A stretch of DNA of 64,000 nt from Cytobacillus gottheilii (GCF_900166665.1 NZ_LT800494.1:1901262-1965261); one strand, 5' to 3'. Counted from the stretch's first letter, positions 7,999 to 15,781 are shown. The notes: generated by a model not told the origin, from the letters alone. Numbers and translations: made by a program.

Positions 7999-8832
7999 TT
8001 GTTTATATTGTTTATTTTAGTGTCTTTATCACTGTTAATTTTCACATCAATTGCAACTCTTAACTTACTTGGATTTCTTGGTGTTATTGTAATAATTATT
8101 ACTTTGGTAATTCCTATTTGGTACTTTTTCAAAAAATATAATGATATTGATTTAAATAATCCTAGTAATTATGTGATCATGTTTTTTGGATTAATAGGTT
8201 TAATTATACTTACTATACTAGTTGCTCAAATAGTATTTAGTATTACAGGTATAGAGAGTAAAGAAATTAAAAGAGAAGTTGAAGAGGATATGCAAAGAAA
8301 TGATTATAACAGCGCTATACGCTCGATAGAGAATCTTGAAGATGTGAATCATAAAGAAGCCGATAAAATGGAAAAAGTCGTCATAGCAGATTGGATAAAT
8401 TATTGCATAGAAGAAAACGACTCAGGATGTAAAGAGGATTTTCTTAAGTATTATAATGATGATTACAGTGCTGAGTATGTAGCACATGAGATATTAGGCG
8501 CAGATGGTTTACAAAAGTGGATTGACGAAGTGGATATATACAAATATGACAGAGCAACAAGAGAGATTGAGAGTAAAAGAGATTCACCTCCATACGAAGG
8601 AATGGATGAGAAATATATTTCCGAAACAAGCTGGGGCAAGTACACAGAGAAGAAGACTAGCGAAAATAACCCTAGAGGAAATACCTATACGTACATTTGG
8701 ATTAAGTGTGAATCAGGAACGCAAATATCGAGATATGCATCAGTTGTAGATGGAAAAGTTCTCAATGTAGACGAAAGCGAAGTAGCCGTTGAGGATATTA
8801 GTCCTCATATGAGATCTTGTTTAAAGAACTAG
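7999..8832 (+). CDS. Membrane protein with soluble C-terminal domain, 277 aa
   Basis: A TTG start lies 8 bp after AAGGAG. Residues 1-47 are two closely spaced hydrophobic segments and a third lies at about 60-85 (YVIMFFGLIGLIILTILVAQ), so three membrane spans are predicted. Residues about 95-277 are hydrophilic, with a helical stretch rich in Glu/Asp and two Cys (NYCIEENDSGC), then a beta-rich end (TYTYIWIKCESGTQISRYASV). It resembles DUF-type membrane proteins of Bacillus with a tetratricopeptide-like linker, but the family is not recognised. A long hairpin terminator follows. Confidence 0.65.
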   Translation: MFILFILVSLSLLIFTSIATLNLLGFLGVIVIIITLVIPIWYFFKKYNDIDLNNPSNYVIMFFGLIGLIILTILVAQIVFSITGIESKEIKREVEEDMQRNDYNSAIRSIENLEDVNHKEADKMEKVVIADWINYCIEENDSGCKEDFLKYYNDDYSAEYVAHEILGADGLQKWIDEVDIYKYDRATREIESKRDSPPYEGMDEKYISETSWGKYTEKKTSENNPRGNTYTYIWIKCESGTQISRYASVVDGKVLNVDESEVAVEDISPHMRSCLKN

Positions 8833-8854
8833 TAAAACAATGTTTTATAATAAG

Positions 8855-8925
8855 AAGTTTGTGAAAGGTGATTATGAATACCTATGTAATAAGGGTTTCT
8901 AGTCAGTATGATTCACAAACTTTTT
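8855..8925 (+). terminator. Long-loop terminator-like inverted repeat
   Basis: AAGTTTGTGAA pairs perfectly with TTCACAAACTT across a 46-nt loop, and a T run follows. The loop contains the start of a short degenerate ORF. Confidence 0.55.
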
Positions 8926-8978
8926 GTTGTTTATGGATCGTAAATATTTTCTTATATATTGAAAATAAATTGAAATAA
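8874..8978 (+). pseudogene. Possible remnant of a small paralogue, 34 codons
   Basis: An ATG after GAAAGGTG opens MNTYVIRVSSQYDSQTF and then runs into the SPBRE promoter. The first residues resemble the starts of two real genes nearby (MKTYVINYIGFQDE and MKTYVVIGEYGKYEE), which suggests a truncated duplicate. The match is short and may be chance. Confidence 0.25.
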
Positions 8979-9010
8979 CAGTTGAATATATGGGTTGTTT
9001 AGTCTATAAT
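8957..9010 (+). promoter_or_regulatory. Promoter with upstream SPBRE
   Basis: A perfect SPBRE (TATTGAAAATAAATTGA, 8957-8973) ends 8 bp before TTGAAT (8982); a 17-bp spacer leads to TATAAT (9005). It is the likely start of the transcript for the following small genes. Confidence 0.85.
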
Positions 9011-9054
9011 GTTAATTAGATAAAGGAAATACATACCAATAAGGGAGTGGGTAA

Positions 9055-9252
9055 ATGAAGACATATGTTATCAATTACATTGGCTTTCAGGATGAGATCA
9101 AAACAGCTAAACTAGAAGCTGAATCTTATGGTAAAGCATTACAGAGGGCAGAGCATGTTATAGGTGCAATTAATGAAACATTTGAAACTGGCAAATGTAG
9201 GTTGCTGGGTGTTGCTGCAATTAATGGATTAGAAGATTGGACAGATGATTAA
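9055..9252 (+). CDS. Hypothetical protein, 65 aa
   Basis: The start is an ATG after AGGGAG. The product opens with a strand (MKTYVINYIGF), then a helix (SYGKALQRAEHVIGAINET) and a second strand, an alpha/beta layout common in small phage early proteins. It shares its opening with the 98-residue protein at 12057. No function is known. Confidence 0.75.
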   Translation: MKTYVINYIGFQDEIKTAKLEAESYGKALQRAEHVIGAINETFETGKCRLLGVAAINGLEDWTDD

Positions 9253-9290
9253 ATGAAATTTCCCTCTCATGGGATTAAGGAGAGAAAAAA

Positions 9291-9536
9291 ATGTGGTTAA
9301 GATTCATTAAAGAGTTTATTTCGGATGATATATTATATAAGCAAAATTCATTGGAATATGTTGAAGATATATTTCTTGCCGAATGGTTAGTGACAAATGA
9401 ATATGTATTGCCTCAAAGCATACCAATGAATGAATATATTCCAGAAAGCGAATGTTGTATGCAGTGTGGTAAAGAGACAGATCGTGACGACAGCTTTTGT
9501 AGCAATTCCTGCAAAAAATATTATCTTATCGGGTGA
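9291..9536 (+). CDS. Small zinc-ribbon-like protein, 81 aa
   Basis: The start is an ATG after AAGGAGAG. Near the C-terminus ECCMQCGKETDRDDSFCSNS shows CxxC followed after 12 residues by C-x3-C (with the CKK that comes next), a probable zinc-binding knuckle like those in DUF2116-type proteins. The rest is helical and acidic. Function unknown; nucleic-acid or protein binding is likely. Confidence 0.7.
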   Translation: MWLRFIKEFISDDILYKQNSLEYVEDIFLAEWLVTNEYVLPQSIPMNEYIPESECCMQCGKETDRDDSFCSNSCKKYYLIG

Positions 9537-9582
9537 TTTATTCCCGTAAAACTTCTCTTTCATGAGAATGTAGGTGGTGAAA

Positions 9583-10026
9583 ATGGTGTTTAAAAATAAA
9601 GATAGAGTTTATATGAATGGTAAAGGATATGGGACATTTATTTCTTATGGAATCAATAGCAATGATGAAGCTATTGTAAAATTCGATAGTCAAAACTCAG
9701 AAGAAAATGAATTTGGTTACAATGTAATTCCTTCAATTCTACTTAAACATGAAGAAAATGCCTATATTCAATTAAAATTATCTAAGATAACAGATGGAAT
9801 TACCGGAGAAGTTATTAATATTAAGAATATGACTGGCAGGTGGTTTAGTTTTCAGAATAAGGATTTAAAACTTGGCAAGAGTTTAATTTTTAAAATTGTT
9901 GATGAGACGTTTGGCTACTGTAAAGTTGGCACAATCTTATCGATTGAAAGCAAGGTTATTAGGAAAAGGGATTACATATTTGTTACTACTGAAGATAGAG
10001 TGTATCAATTATTAAAAAGACAATAA
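9583..10026 (+). CDS. Hypothetical beta-rich protein, 147 aa
   Basis: I chose the ATG after AGGTGGTG; an in-frame GTG lies inside that site. Residues 1-55 (KDRVYMNGKGYGTFISYG) look like an SH3-like barrel, and the second half repeats a beta-rich pattern (VGTILSIESKVIRKRDYIFV). No family is recognised. Confidence 0.65.
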   Translation: MVFKNKDRVYMNGKGYGTFISYGINSNDEAIVKFDSQNSEENEFGYNVIPSILLKHEENAYIQLKLSKITDGITGEVINIKNMTGRWFSFQNKDLKLGKSLIFKIVDETFGYCKVGTILSIESKVIRKRDYIFVTTEDRVYQLLKRQ

Positions 10027-10058
10027 ATCAGGTATTTCATTTAGAAAGGAGTATGTTA

Positions 10059-10436
10059 ATGTTATTAACTAAAAATGATTTTAAAATCGATCAAATTGTA
10101 GCTTGCAAGCACGCAGGAAACAAAGCCAGATATGATAAAGGTTACACTTTAGGTAAAGTGAAAAGCGTTGGTAAAAAATATGTTACAGTTTCATTCAGCG
10201 ATGTAGGTAAGGGTATCCAGTTTACTTTGGAGGATAGTTTTGAAAGAGATTATTTAATACAGAAGTCTAACACTATAGGGGATTATGAATTATTCCCAAG
10301 TGAACAAGCTTATTTAGATTATGAAGAGAAGAATAGAAAGATAGATGAAATTGAAACGAAAGCATTTCCAAGATACGGTCAGTCAAACCTAACTATTGAT
10401 CAAGTAAGAAGAATATATGAAATTGTTAATGAATAA
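10059..10436 (+). CDS. Phage protein with N-terminal beta-barrel, 125 aa
   Basis: The SD GAAAGGAG ends 7 bp before the second ATG, which I take as the start; the first ATG is only 1 bp away. Residues about 10-60 (IDQIVACKHAGNKARY... LGKVKSVGKKYVTVSF) look like a small SH3/KOW-type barrel, followed by a helical tail ending DQVRRIYEIVNE. Similar proteins are common in Bacillus phages. Their role is unknown. Confidence 0.65.
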   Translation: MLLTKNDFKIDQIVACKHAGNKARYDKGYTLGKVKSVGKKYVTVSFSDVGKGIQFTLEDSFERDYLIQKSNTIGDYELFPSEQAYLDYEEKNRKIDEIETKAFPRYGQSNLTIDQVRRIYEIVNE

Positions 10437-10547
10437 AAATGAGAATTCTTATTAGAAATGCAGTTGGTTAAGTAATTGAGAAACTATTTATATCGAATTA
10501 GAAACACTAAGAAGAAATAAAATGAACATTTTAAAGGAGGATGCAAT

Positions 10548-10739
10548 ATGAAATTTGAAATTAGAATCCAATGTGCATGTGGGAATCAAGAGACAATTGA
10601 AATAAAAAGATATATTGATGATGAGTTTTCGTTACAAGACAGTATCAATGAGTCTGTATACTTTAAAGCAGACCAAAGTTATCCTGATGCAATCATGGTC
10701 GAGTGTGACTGTGGGAAAAGAGAAATTTTAGGTACTTAA
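10548..10739 (+). CDS. Small zinc-ribbon-like protein, 63 aa
   Basis: The start is an ATG after AAAGGAGG. Two CxC pairs, CACG near residue 10 and CDCG near residue 54, are spaced like a zinc ribbon whose two knuckles are brought together by beta strands. The middle is acidic. Function unknown. Confidence 0.65.
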   Translation: MKFEIRIQCACGNQETIEIKRYIDDEFSLQDSINESVYFKADQSYPDAIMVECDCGKREILGT

Positions 10740-10781
10740 TAAAGTAACAACTTGAATCAGAAATTTAAGAGGAGTGTAGAA

Positions 10782-11000
10782 ATGGAATATATGAATGATA
10801 AAGAATTAGCTGAAGTTTTTGCTAATCACTTACCTATTGGAATCGAAGAAACTGAAAGGCTAATTGAGGGAATCAAGAAAGGATATATGGTTGGGAAGGT
10901 GGATTATGTCATAGCTCTAGAGTCCAGAGACAGGGCTTTGAATGAGTTAATCAGGGAGAACAGATGGTTAAGGAATAAATTAGGATACCCAACAAAATAA
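10782..11000 (+). CDS. Hypothetical helical protein, 72 aa
   Basis: I chose the ATG 8 bp after AGAGGAG; the longer frame starts at a TTG with no SD. The product is helical and ends in a charged coil (ESRDRALNELIRENRWLRNK), suggesting a short coiled coil. No family is recognised. Confidence 0.65.
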   Translation: MEYMNDKELAEVFANHLPIGIEETERLIEGIKKGYMVGKVDYVIALESRDRALNELIRENRWLRNKLGYPTK

Positions 11001-11031
11001 CTATATTAATGGAATATGAGGAGTGAAAACA

Positions 11032-11181
11032 ATGAATGACGATAAATATTTAGTAGCACTAAGGGAAATTGACACTCATATAAGATCGACTAAAGATCCT
11101 ATAGAGCTTATTGTCGATACATTGCTTAGGACTTTACCAGAATATGAGGTCGATGAGGAAGACATTAAAGATTGGATTTGA
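11032..11181 (+). CDS. Hypothetical acidic protein, 49 aa
   Basis: The ATG is preceded by GAGGAGTG. The product begins MNDDKYLVALREIDTHIRST and ends EEDIKDWI. It is acidic and helical with no motif recognised. Its stop codon lies inside an SPBRE copy. Confidence 0.65.
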   Translation: MNDDKYLVALREIDTHIRSTKDPIELIVDTLLRTLPEYEVDEEDIKDWI

Positions 11182-11192
11182 AAATAAATTGA
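11176..11192 (+). repeat. SPBRE copy
   Basis: ATTTGAAAATAAATTGA overlaps the stop codon of the 49-residue gene and lies about 15 bp before the next SD. Confidence 0.65.
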
Positions 11193-11222
11193 TTAAATTA
11201 GATTAGATTGGAGTTAATCAAC

Positions 11223-11420
11223 ATGAGAGATTGGTTACTAAATCCTTGGATTTGGACAACAAAAGCAGAAGAACATAACAATTCATTTGTAGCCGGAGAA
11301 AGTGTTCCTTCTGAGTTAATGGCTAAAGGAGAATCAGAATACTTACCAAAGCAAGAATGGATCAATAAAGGTTATGTAAAACGTCAGGAGTTAGTCATGT
11401 TTGCAACAGAATTAGTATAG
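11223..11420 (+). CDS. Hypothetical protein, 65 aa
   Basis: I chose the ATG after TTGGAG. The product opens MRDWLLNPWIWTTKAEEHNN, tryptophan-rich, and is otherwise polar. No membrane segment is clear and no family is recognised. The next gene starts 11 bp after its stop, with the SD in between. Confidence 0.65.
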   Translation: MRDWLLNPWIWTTKAEEHNNSFVAGESVPSELMAKGESEYLPKQEWINKGYVKRQELVMFATELV

Positions 11421-11431
11421 GAGGGTTAAGA

Positions 11432-11545
11432 GTGGGATACCTTGTAGCGGCTGCTATATTACTTGCTGGATTGATTGTTGTAGGATGTGGAGTTAAGGTG
11501 TATCAGGATGAAGTTGAAGGTTTTCTTAATAAGTATATATTGTAA
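11432..11545 (+). CDS. Small membrane protein, 37 aa
   Basis: A GTG start follows GGAGGG. Residues 2-22 (GYLVAAAILLAGLIVVGCGV) form one membrane segment; VVGC is close to a lipobox, though the N-terminus lacks the usual basic residues. The tail is charged. The following SPBRE promoter overlaps its 3' end. Role unknown. Confidence 0.55.
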   Translation: MGYLVAAAILLAGLIVVGCGVKVYQDEVEGFLNKYIL

Positions 11546-11591
11546 ATAAATTGATTTAACAATTGATAAAATTAATGGGATTTAGTATGAT
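11538..11591 (+). promoter_or_regulatory. Promoter with upstream SPBRE
   Basis: SPBRE TATTGTAAATAAATTGA (11538-11554) ends 8 bp before TTGATA (11563); a 17-bp spacer leads to TATGAT (11586). It overlaps the stop of the preceding gene and drives the gene at 11660. Confidence 0.85.
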
Positions 11592-11659
11592 TTACATATG
11601 GAAGAAGTTGCATAAAACAATGAATTTCAAATTTTATAATGGCAAGGAGAGAGGTACTC

Positions 11660-12010
11660 ATGATTAAAGATAAAGTTATCAAATTTGGTTATGGAACAGT
11701 TTTAGTAGGGTCAAATGAATTGCTACGGACTGTAGAATTGGGCTTTATAGAGCTTCCAAATGAAATAGGAATGATATATAAGCAAAGTGATCTTGGTGAC
11801 ACTGTAACAGTGGATTCAGTAAAATTTAAGTATGATGCTGATATGCCAGACTTTTATAAAGAGTTGGAGAATTTATCTGAAAATAACCCGATAGTTGAAT
11901 TTAGAGGATTTACTTTTGATTTCACTAAATACAATGAGGAATCAGTTAAAGTAGTTAGGAATGGATTTAAAAATGCAATCATAGGGTTTAGATTGGCTTT
12001 AGCTTTTTAA
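11660..12010 (+). CDS. Hypothetical protein, 116 aa
   Basis: I chose the ATG after AAGGAGAGAGG; the upstream ATG lies before that SD. The product is beta-rich (KVIKFGYGTVLVGSNELLRT) with an acidic middle, and ends hydrophobic (AIIGFRLALAF). No family is recognised. Confidence 0.65.
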   Translation: MIKDKVIKFGYGTVLVGSNELLRTVELGFIELPNEIGMIYKQSDLGDTVTVDSVKFKYDADMPDFYKELENLSENNPIVEFRGFTFDFTKYNEESVKVVRNGFKNAIIGFRLALAF

Positions 12011-12023
12011 TAAATTGTGATTT

Positions 12024-12040
12024 TTATAAAAATAAATTTA
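12024..12040 (+). repeat. SPBRE copy next to ribosome binding site
   Basis: TTATAAAAATAAATTTA runs directly into AAAGGAG of the next gene. Confidence 0.55.
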
Positions 12041-12056
12041 AAGGAGAGAGTATAAG

Positions 12057-12353
12057 ATGAAAACTTATGTTGTAATTGGAGAATATGGGAAATATGAAGA
12101 GAAAAGACAAGAAATACTATATGCCGGAACAGACGATGCGAAAGCTAACTCTGCTGTTGAAGGTATGGAGTGGGATTATATTGAGATGCAAGTATGGCTA
12201 GATGGATATGTTATTAAATCATTTGAGCGAACAGATAATAATTGGGTCAAATTTTTCGACAAGAAAGAAGAAATTAAAAAGACGGTAGAGAGACTTAGAG
12301 AAGATCTGGTGAGCAATGAATTGTTATTAAGTAAGTTAGAATCAGATAATTAA
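12057..12353 (+). CDS. Hypothetical protein, 98 aa
   Basis: The ATG follows AAAGGAGAG. The N-terminal half has a strand-helix layout with MKTYVVIGEYGKYEEKRQEI, like the 65-residue protein at 9055. The C-terminal third (KKEEIKKTVERLREDLVSNE) is a coiled coil. No function is known. Confidence 0.7.
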   Translation: MKTYVVIGEYGKYEEKRQEILYAGTDDAKANSAVEGMEWDYIEMQVWLDGYVIKSFERTDNNWVKFFDKKEEIKKTVERLREDLVSNELLLSKLESDN

Positions 12354-12388
12354 TTATCATAAAATACGAGTTTTAAGGAGAGATTAAT

Positions 12389-12583
12389 ATGTTTAATGAG
12401 GAATTAAATTATGAGATTAGTATTTATGATGATGAAAATGATCTTATTGAAAGGTTCAATGTGAAAACTGAGGCTGAGAAGGAAACAATCATTCTAAATC
12501 ATTACACACTTAGTAAAGAAGCTTGGTTTTACGAAGTTAGAGAAAGTAAAATTGTTCAAACTGATAAAAAAGGAAAGTATTAA
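12389..12583 (+). CDS. Hypothetical acidic protein, 64 aa
   Basis: The ATG follows AAGGAGAG. The product is acidic and beta-rich (YEISIYDDENDLIERFNVKT). No family is recognised. It lies in a run of co-oriented small genes. Confidence 0.65.
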   Translation: MFNEELNYEISIYDDENDLIERFNVKTEAEKETIILNHYTLSKEAWFYEVRESKIVQTDKKGKY

Positions 12584-12596
12584 TAAAAGGCTGATT

Positions 12597-12612
12597 TTAC
12601 AAAAATAAATTA
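12597..12612 (+). repeat. SPBRE copy next to ribosome binding site
   Basis: TTACAAAAATAAATTAA-type copy, 2-3 bp before the SD AGCAGGTG. Confidence 0.5.
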
Positions 12613-12626
12613 AAGCAGGTGATAAA

Positions 12627-12902
12627 ATGAATATACACAGAGGGGAAATAATACTACATAAATTCGACTATGAAGATGGTGGACACTCAATCAATTATAG
12701 TTTTGACGGCAACAAAGACTTCAATTGGAAAACTAAGGCTTTTCGTATATTTAAAAATCAATGTGTTGGACATCCGAACATGACCATCTTTAAATGTAAG
12801 ACAGTTAGAGATGAACGTTATGAGAAAGCCAAGCAAATTCTAATTACTGCAGGTTATGAAGCAATAGAAGGCTGGGAGAATTATTTATCAAGGTTCAAAT
12901 GA
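12627..12902 (+). CDS. Hypothetical protein, 91 aa
   Basis: The ATG follows CAGGTGATAAA. The product mixes strands and helices and has two Cys (NQCVGHP and FKCKTV) that could bind a metal only as a dimer. It ends with an amphipathic helix (YEKAKQILITAGYEAIEGWE). Family not recognised. Confidence 0.65.
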   Translation: MNIHRGEIILHKFDYEDGGHSINYSFDGNKDFNWKTKAFRIFKNQCVGHPNMTIFKCKTVRDERYEKAKQILITAGYEAIEGWENYLSRFK

Positions 12903-12941
12903 AATATCCATTTTAACCACTAATTTAGAGGAGGAAAACTA

Positions 12942-13442
12942 ATGAAACAAATATATAAAGCAAATGACGGAACAATATTTGAAAATAAAAAAGATTGTTT
13001 GAAACATGAATTTAAGATTAAGGGAGGAGCAAAACAATTTACCTTAGAAGTGCTTGAGGCTGCAAAGGATTTTGAAAAACTTACTGGACTTGAGGTATTA
13101 GTAAAGCAAGCTGATGCAAGTATTGGATGGGATGGAGACCCAAACACTGATGTACAAAATTATGTTGAATGGCAAAAGGTTAATTTAGTTATAAGCAAAG
13201 ACGGCAAACAGATTGGTGAGAATTATAGTAGAGGTTCACAAGGAGGATTTACAAAGAAAAGTATTATTGAAGAACTTACTAGAGAATTTTATGCTCCATA
13301 TCAGAAAGTCCACGAAGGCGTTCTGAAAGAAAGCGAACATCAATCCTATTATGGTGAAGAGTATGAAGTCAATGGGGTCAATGTTAATGATATTCTGAGA
13401 GCTAATTTTGGAAAGAAAATTAGAATAGAAGTATTTGAATAG
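12942..13442 (+). CDS. Hypothetical protein, 166 aa
   Basis: The ATG follows GAGGAGG. The opening (IYKANDGTIFENKKDCLKHE) is a short module common at the start of small phage and plasmid proteins. The rest is mixed alpha/beta and polar, with no catalytic motif. It may be cytosolic; function unknown. Confidence 0.7.
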   Translation: MKQIYKANDGTIFENKKDCLKHEFKIKGGAKQFTLEVLEAAKDFEKLTGLEVLVKQADASIGWDGDPNTDVQNYVEWQKVNLVISKDGKQIGENYSRGSQGGFTKKSIIEELTREFYAPYQKVHEGVLKESEHQSYYGEEYEVNGVNVNDILRANFGKKIRIEVFE

Positions 13443-13494
13443 GGATGATTTTGTCAGAATATCGCAACAATTAAACTGAACAGAGGGTGATACA

Positions 13495-13680
13495 ATGATT
13501 AAAACGCTATTTGTTCTTAACGGCACAGAAGGCTGGGAATTCACTGTAGGAGAAGAGTTTCCCCGTAATAAACAAGTAATTAGAGAAATCTATGAGTGCA
13601 AAGAAAGGTATGTTGTTGCTTTTCGAAATAACTCAAGATTAATAGTAAAAACACCTCATGTCATGACTTTAAGTGAATAA
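13495..13680 (+). CDS. Hypothetical beta-rich protein, 61 aa
   Basis: The ATG follows AGAGGGTG. Alternating strands (MIKTLFVLNGTEGWEFTVGE and YVVAFRNNSRLIVKT) suggest a small barrel. It directly precedes the SinI-like peptide gene by 20 bp, so the two are probably co-transcribed. Confidence 0.65.
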   Translation: MIKTLFVLNGTEGWEFTVGEEFPRNKQVIREIYECKERYVVAFRNNSRLIVKTPHVMTLSE

Positions 13681-13700
13681 ATAGTTGAAGGGGAATGACT

Positions 13701-13802
13701 GTGACAGTTGATGAAGAGTGGTATTTGTTGATACTAGAAGCTAAAGAGATTGGATTGACAGTGGAAGAGGTTAGGGAGTTTATTGAAGGCTTTAAGAAAT
13801 AA
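13701..13802 (+). CDS. SinI-like anti-repressor peptide, 33 aa
   Basis: A GTG start follows AGGGGAATG. Nearly the whole peptide, from DEEWYLLILEAKEIGLTVEE to its Lys end, matches the core of Bacillus SinI (DQEWVELMVEAKEANISPEE in my memory), the amphipathic helical pair that binds SinR and pulls it off DNA. It lacks the extra N- and C-terminal residues of SinI. It could titrate host SinR, which controls biofilm and motility genes, or a phage Xre repressor. The match is to a short motif, so it needs a profile search. Confidence 0.65.
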   Translation: MTVDEEWYLLILEAKEIGLTVEEVREFIEGFKK

Positions 13803-13830
13803 TTAATGATATTTAGATAAGGAGAATATT

Positions 13831-14196
13831 ATGCTAACTGAAACAGTACTGCATTTTGATAAAGGTGAAATTACAGATGAACAAATTAAGGCGCATGTGC
13901 AGCATTATGTTAATTTAGCTGATGAAGGAATGAAACATCTCAATAATAATAACAGACAAGAGGCTATGAGGTGTCTAAAAGAAATTAGGAAGACAATGAA
14001 AGAAGAATATAGGTATTATGATAAATTAAAAGTACAAAAGGTAATGTGGAAAAACGAAAAATACAATATGTACTATAGTTTTATTAGAGATGCTTTTGTA
14101 AAACAAAACACTCCAAATGCTTATTCAACACTTAGCAGTAATCTTTATGATGTATGGGACTATGGATTAATACATTGTTCAACTTTTATTAAATAA
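13831..14196 (+). CDS. Hypothetical helical protein, 121 aa
   Basis: The ATG follows AAGGAG. The product is helical and charged (YVNLADEGMKHLNNNNRQEA, then CLKEIRKTMKEEYRYYDK), consistent with a helical bundle. No family is recognised. The DUF5677 gene follows 45 bp later. Confidence 0.65.
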   Translation: MLTETVLHFDKGEITDEQIKAHVQHYVNLADEGMKHLNNNNRQEAMRCLKEIRKTMKEEYRYYDKLKVQKVMWKNEKYNMYYSFIRDAFVKQNTPNAYSTLSSNLYDVWDYGLIHCSTFIK

Positions 14197-14241
14197 TCGA
14201 TAAAAATTATATTTTAATACAATCTTAAAAAGGAGAATATA

Positions 14242-15348
14242 ATGTTTGGCATTAATATTCAAACAGAATTTAAGGAAATTTTCAATCAAAAGACAGCAGA
14301 ATTATCTGGCAATAGGGATGAGTTAGACGTTCTTCTCGAAGGGTTACCTCATATAATGGATAGAGTTATAAATGAGTCAGCAGACTTGCTGTATAACTCT
14401 ATTATGGAAGGTATAAATGAAATCGATGAACATGAAGAAAAATTGATTAATTATTATCAAGAAAATGTAACTAAGGATTGGAAAGAAGCATTAAAGCTTC
14501 TGAAGGCTATTATAAGAATCAGCGAGGAAGCTTCTGAAGAAATATTAAATGAGTTAAAACGTGGAGAATACGAAGATCAAAATAACTTAATTTACTTTGT
14601 TTTATTCAAAATTCACTCCAGAAGTATATCGATATCAAAAGAAATAAATCTTCTACTTAGCAATGGTTATGCGGATGGAGCCTTAGCTAGATGGAGGAGC
14701 TTACATGAAAGTGCAATAGTATTCATACTATTGACAAGCAACTTCAACAATAAGGATTTCACTTACAATATTATAGAACGTTATATAGACTATTCAGCAA
14801 TTGAAGTTGCAAAAGAAGTAAAAAAGCTAAGCTTAATACAGAGTAGTGAAATGGACAATGATTACTTTAAAAAGATAGAGAAACGAAAGAGAGAATTGTT
14901 AAGTAAATATGGAAAGGACTTCTATTATGATAATTTTTGGGCTGCACCTTTATTTGGCAACAAGAAAGGAAAAATTCATTTTTATGAATTAGCAAGAAAG
15001 GCTGGAATGGGTAAGCTAAATCAATATTACATGAAAGCAAGCCAGCAAGTTCACTTAAGTCCTAAGGGACTAGTCGAAAATTTGTCGATACCGGCAGACT
15101 TAGACAGTAGCAAATACTTATTATACGGAAGTTCGCTGTATGGTCTCTCAGTGCCTTTACAATTAACAGCGGATTCCCTTATACAAATTACTACCAACTT
15201 TATTTTACTCCAAGAGAGTCTTGATAGGGTGGTTTTTTCAAAGTTCTTATCAAGATTGGCAAAAGAGTGCAAAATAATCACAAGTAGAATCAATACTGAG
15301 TTGTTGAGTAAAGTTAACAAAACTAATTCGACACGAGAAGAAGGATAA
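14242..15348 (+). CDS. DUF5677-type protein, 368 aa
   Basis: The ATG follows AAAAGGAG. Residues about 120-220 carry the DUF5677 signature: a helix with SNGYADGALARWRSLHESAI followed by a long helical region and, near residue 270, ASQQVHLSPKG with a conserved His. The N-terminal 110 residues are helical and acidic. DUF5677 proteins are scattered through bacteria, phages and genomic islands. Their role is unknown, though they often sit near defence or mobile genes. No membrane segment is seen. Confidence 0.75.
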   Translation: MFGINIQTEFKEIFNQKTAELSGNRDELDVLLEGLPHIMDRVINESADLLYNSIMEGINEIDEHEEKLINYYQENVTKDWKEALKLLKAIIRISEEASEEILNELKRGEYEDQNNLIYFVLFKIHSRSISISKEINLLLSNGYADGALARWRSLHESAIVFILLTSNFNNKDFTYNIIERYIDYSAIEVAKEVKKLSLIQSSEMDNDYFKKIEKRKRELLSKYGKDFYYDNFWAAPLFGNKKGKIHFYELARKAGMGKLNQYYMKASQQVHLSPKGLVENLSIPADLDSSKYLLYGSSLYGLSVPLQLTADSLIQITTNFILLQESLDRVVFSKFLSRLAKECKIITSRINTELLSKVNKTNSTREEG

Positions 15349-15411
15349 TAAAATGAAATTTTTATAAGCATTGGGTTATAATGGTCTAAAAAAACTTAGG
15401 AGTTGTTTCTC

Positions 15412-15747
15412 ATGTCAGATAAGAATGTTAAATCATTTGCAGAGCACAAATTAAGTAAATTACCACAAGATAGACAGGATTTCATTAAAAGAACTTTAGA
15501 AGAAGATGATGGTTTTGAATTATCTGATTTCGTTAATGAAAACCAAATTGACACTGATGAGCAAGGTCTGGTTATCAATAATGAATATAGAATTGACGAA
15601 AACAGATTTTACATGCTCATTGGTCATAAAGTATCTGAGAAGAAAATTGAGTTAAATTTCTCAGACAACATTGTAGATGTAAAGAGGATATTAGAAATAT
15701 CTATTAATGAAGACGGTGATCTGGTTGTTAGGAATAAGGAAAGCTAA
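15412..15747 (+). CDS. Hypothetical protein, 111 aa
   Basis: The ATG lies 7 bp after TTAGGAG; a TTG in the SD region gives the longer frame. The first half is helical (LSKLPQDRQDFIKRTLEEDD) and the second half is beta-rich (RFYMLIGHKVSEKKIELNFS). Family not recognised. Confidence 0.65.
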   Translation: MSDKNVKSFAEHKLSKLPQDRQDFIKRTLEEDDGFELSDFVNENQIDTDEQGLVINNEYRIDENRFYMLIGHKVSEKKIELNFSDNIVDVKRILEISINEDGDLVVRNKES

Positions 15748-15764
15748 TAGGTTTTCCTTTCTTA

Positions 15765-15781
15765 TAATATAAATAAATTGA
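15765..15781 (+). repeat. SPBRE copy
   Basis: TAATATAAATAAATTGA, about 8 bp before the GAGGTG that serves the next gene. Confidence 0.6.

Larger units (their letters stand above)
5575..8981 (+). repeat. Cluster of the heptamer ATAACAG (16 copies)
   Basis: I counted plus-strand copies at 5575, 5867, 5897, 6223, 6290, 6350, 6485, 7006, 7348, 7401, 7452, 7524, 7683, 7785, 8306 and 8975, many extended to TATAACAG. Elsewhere in the window I noticed only about seven copies. Within genes the heptamer is read in two codon phases (for example Tyr-Asn-Ser and Ile-Thr-Glu) and it also occurs in non-coding DNA, so protein sequence does not explain it. Confidence 0.6.
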
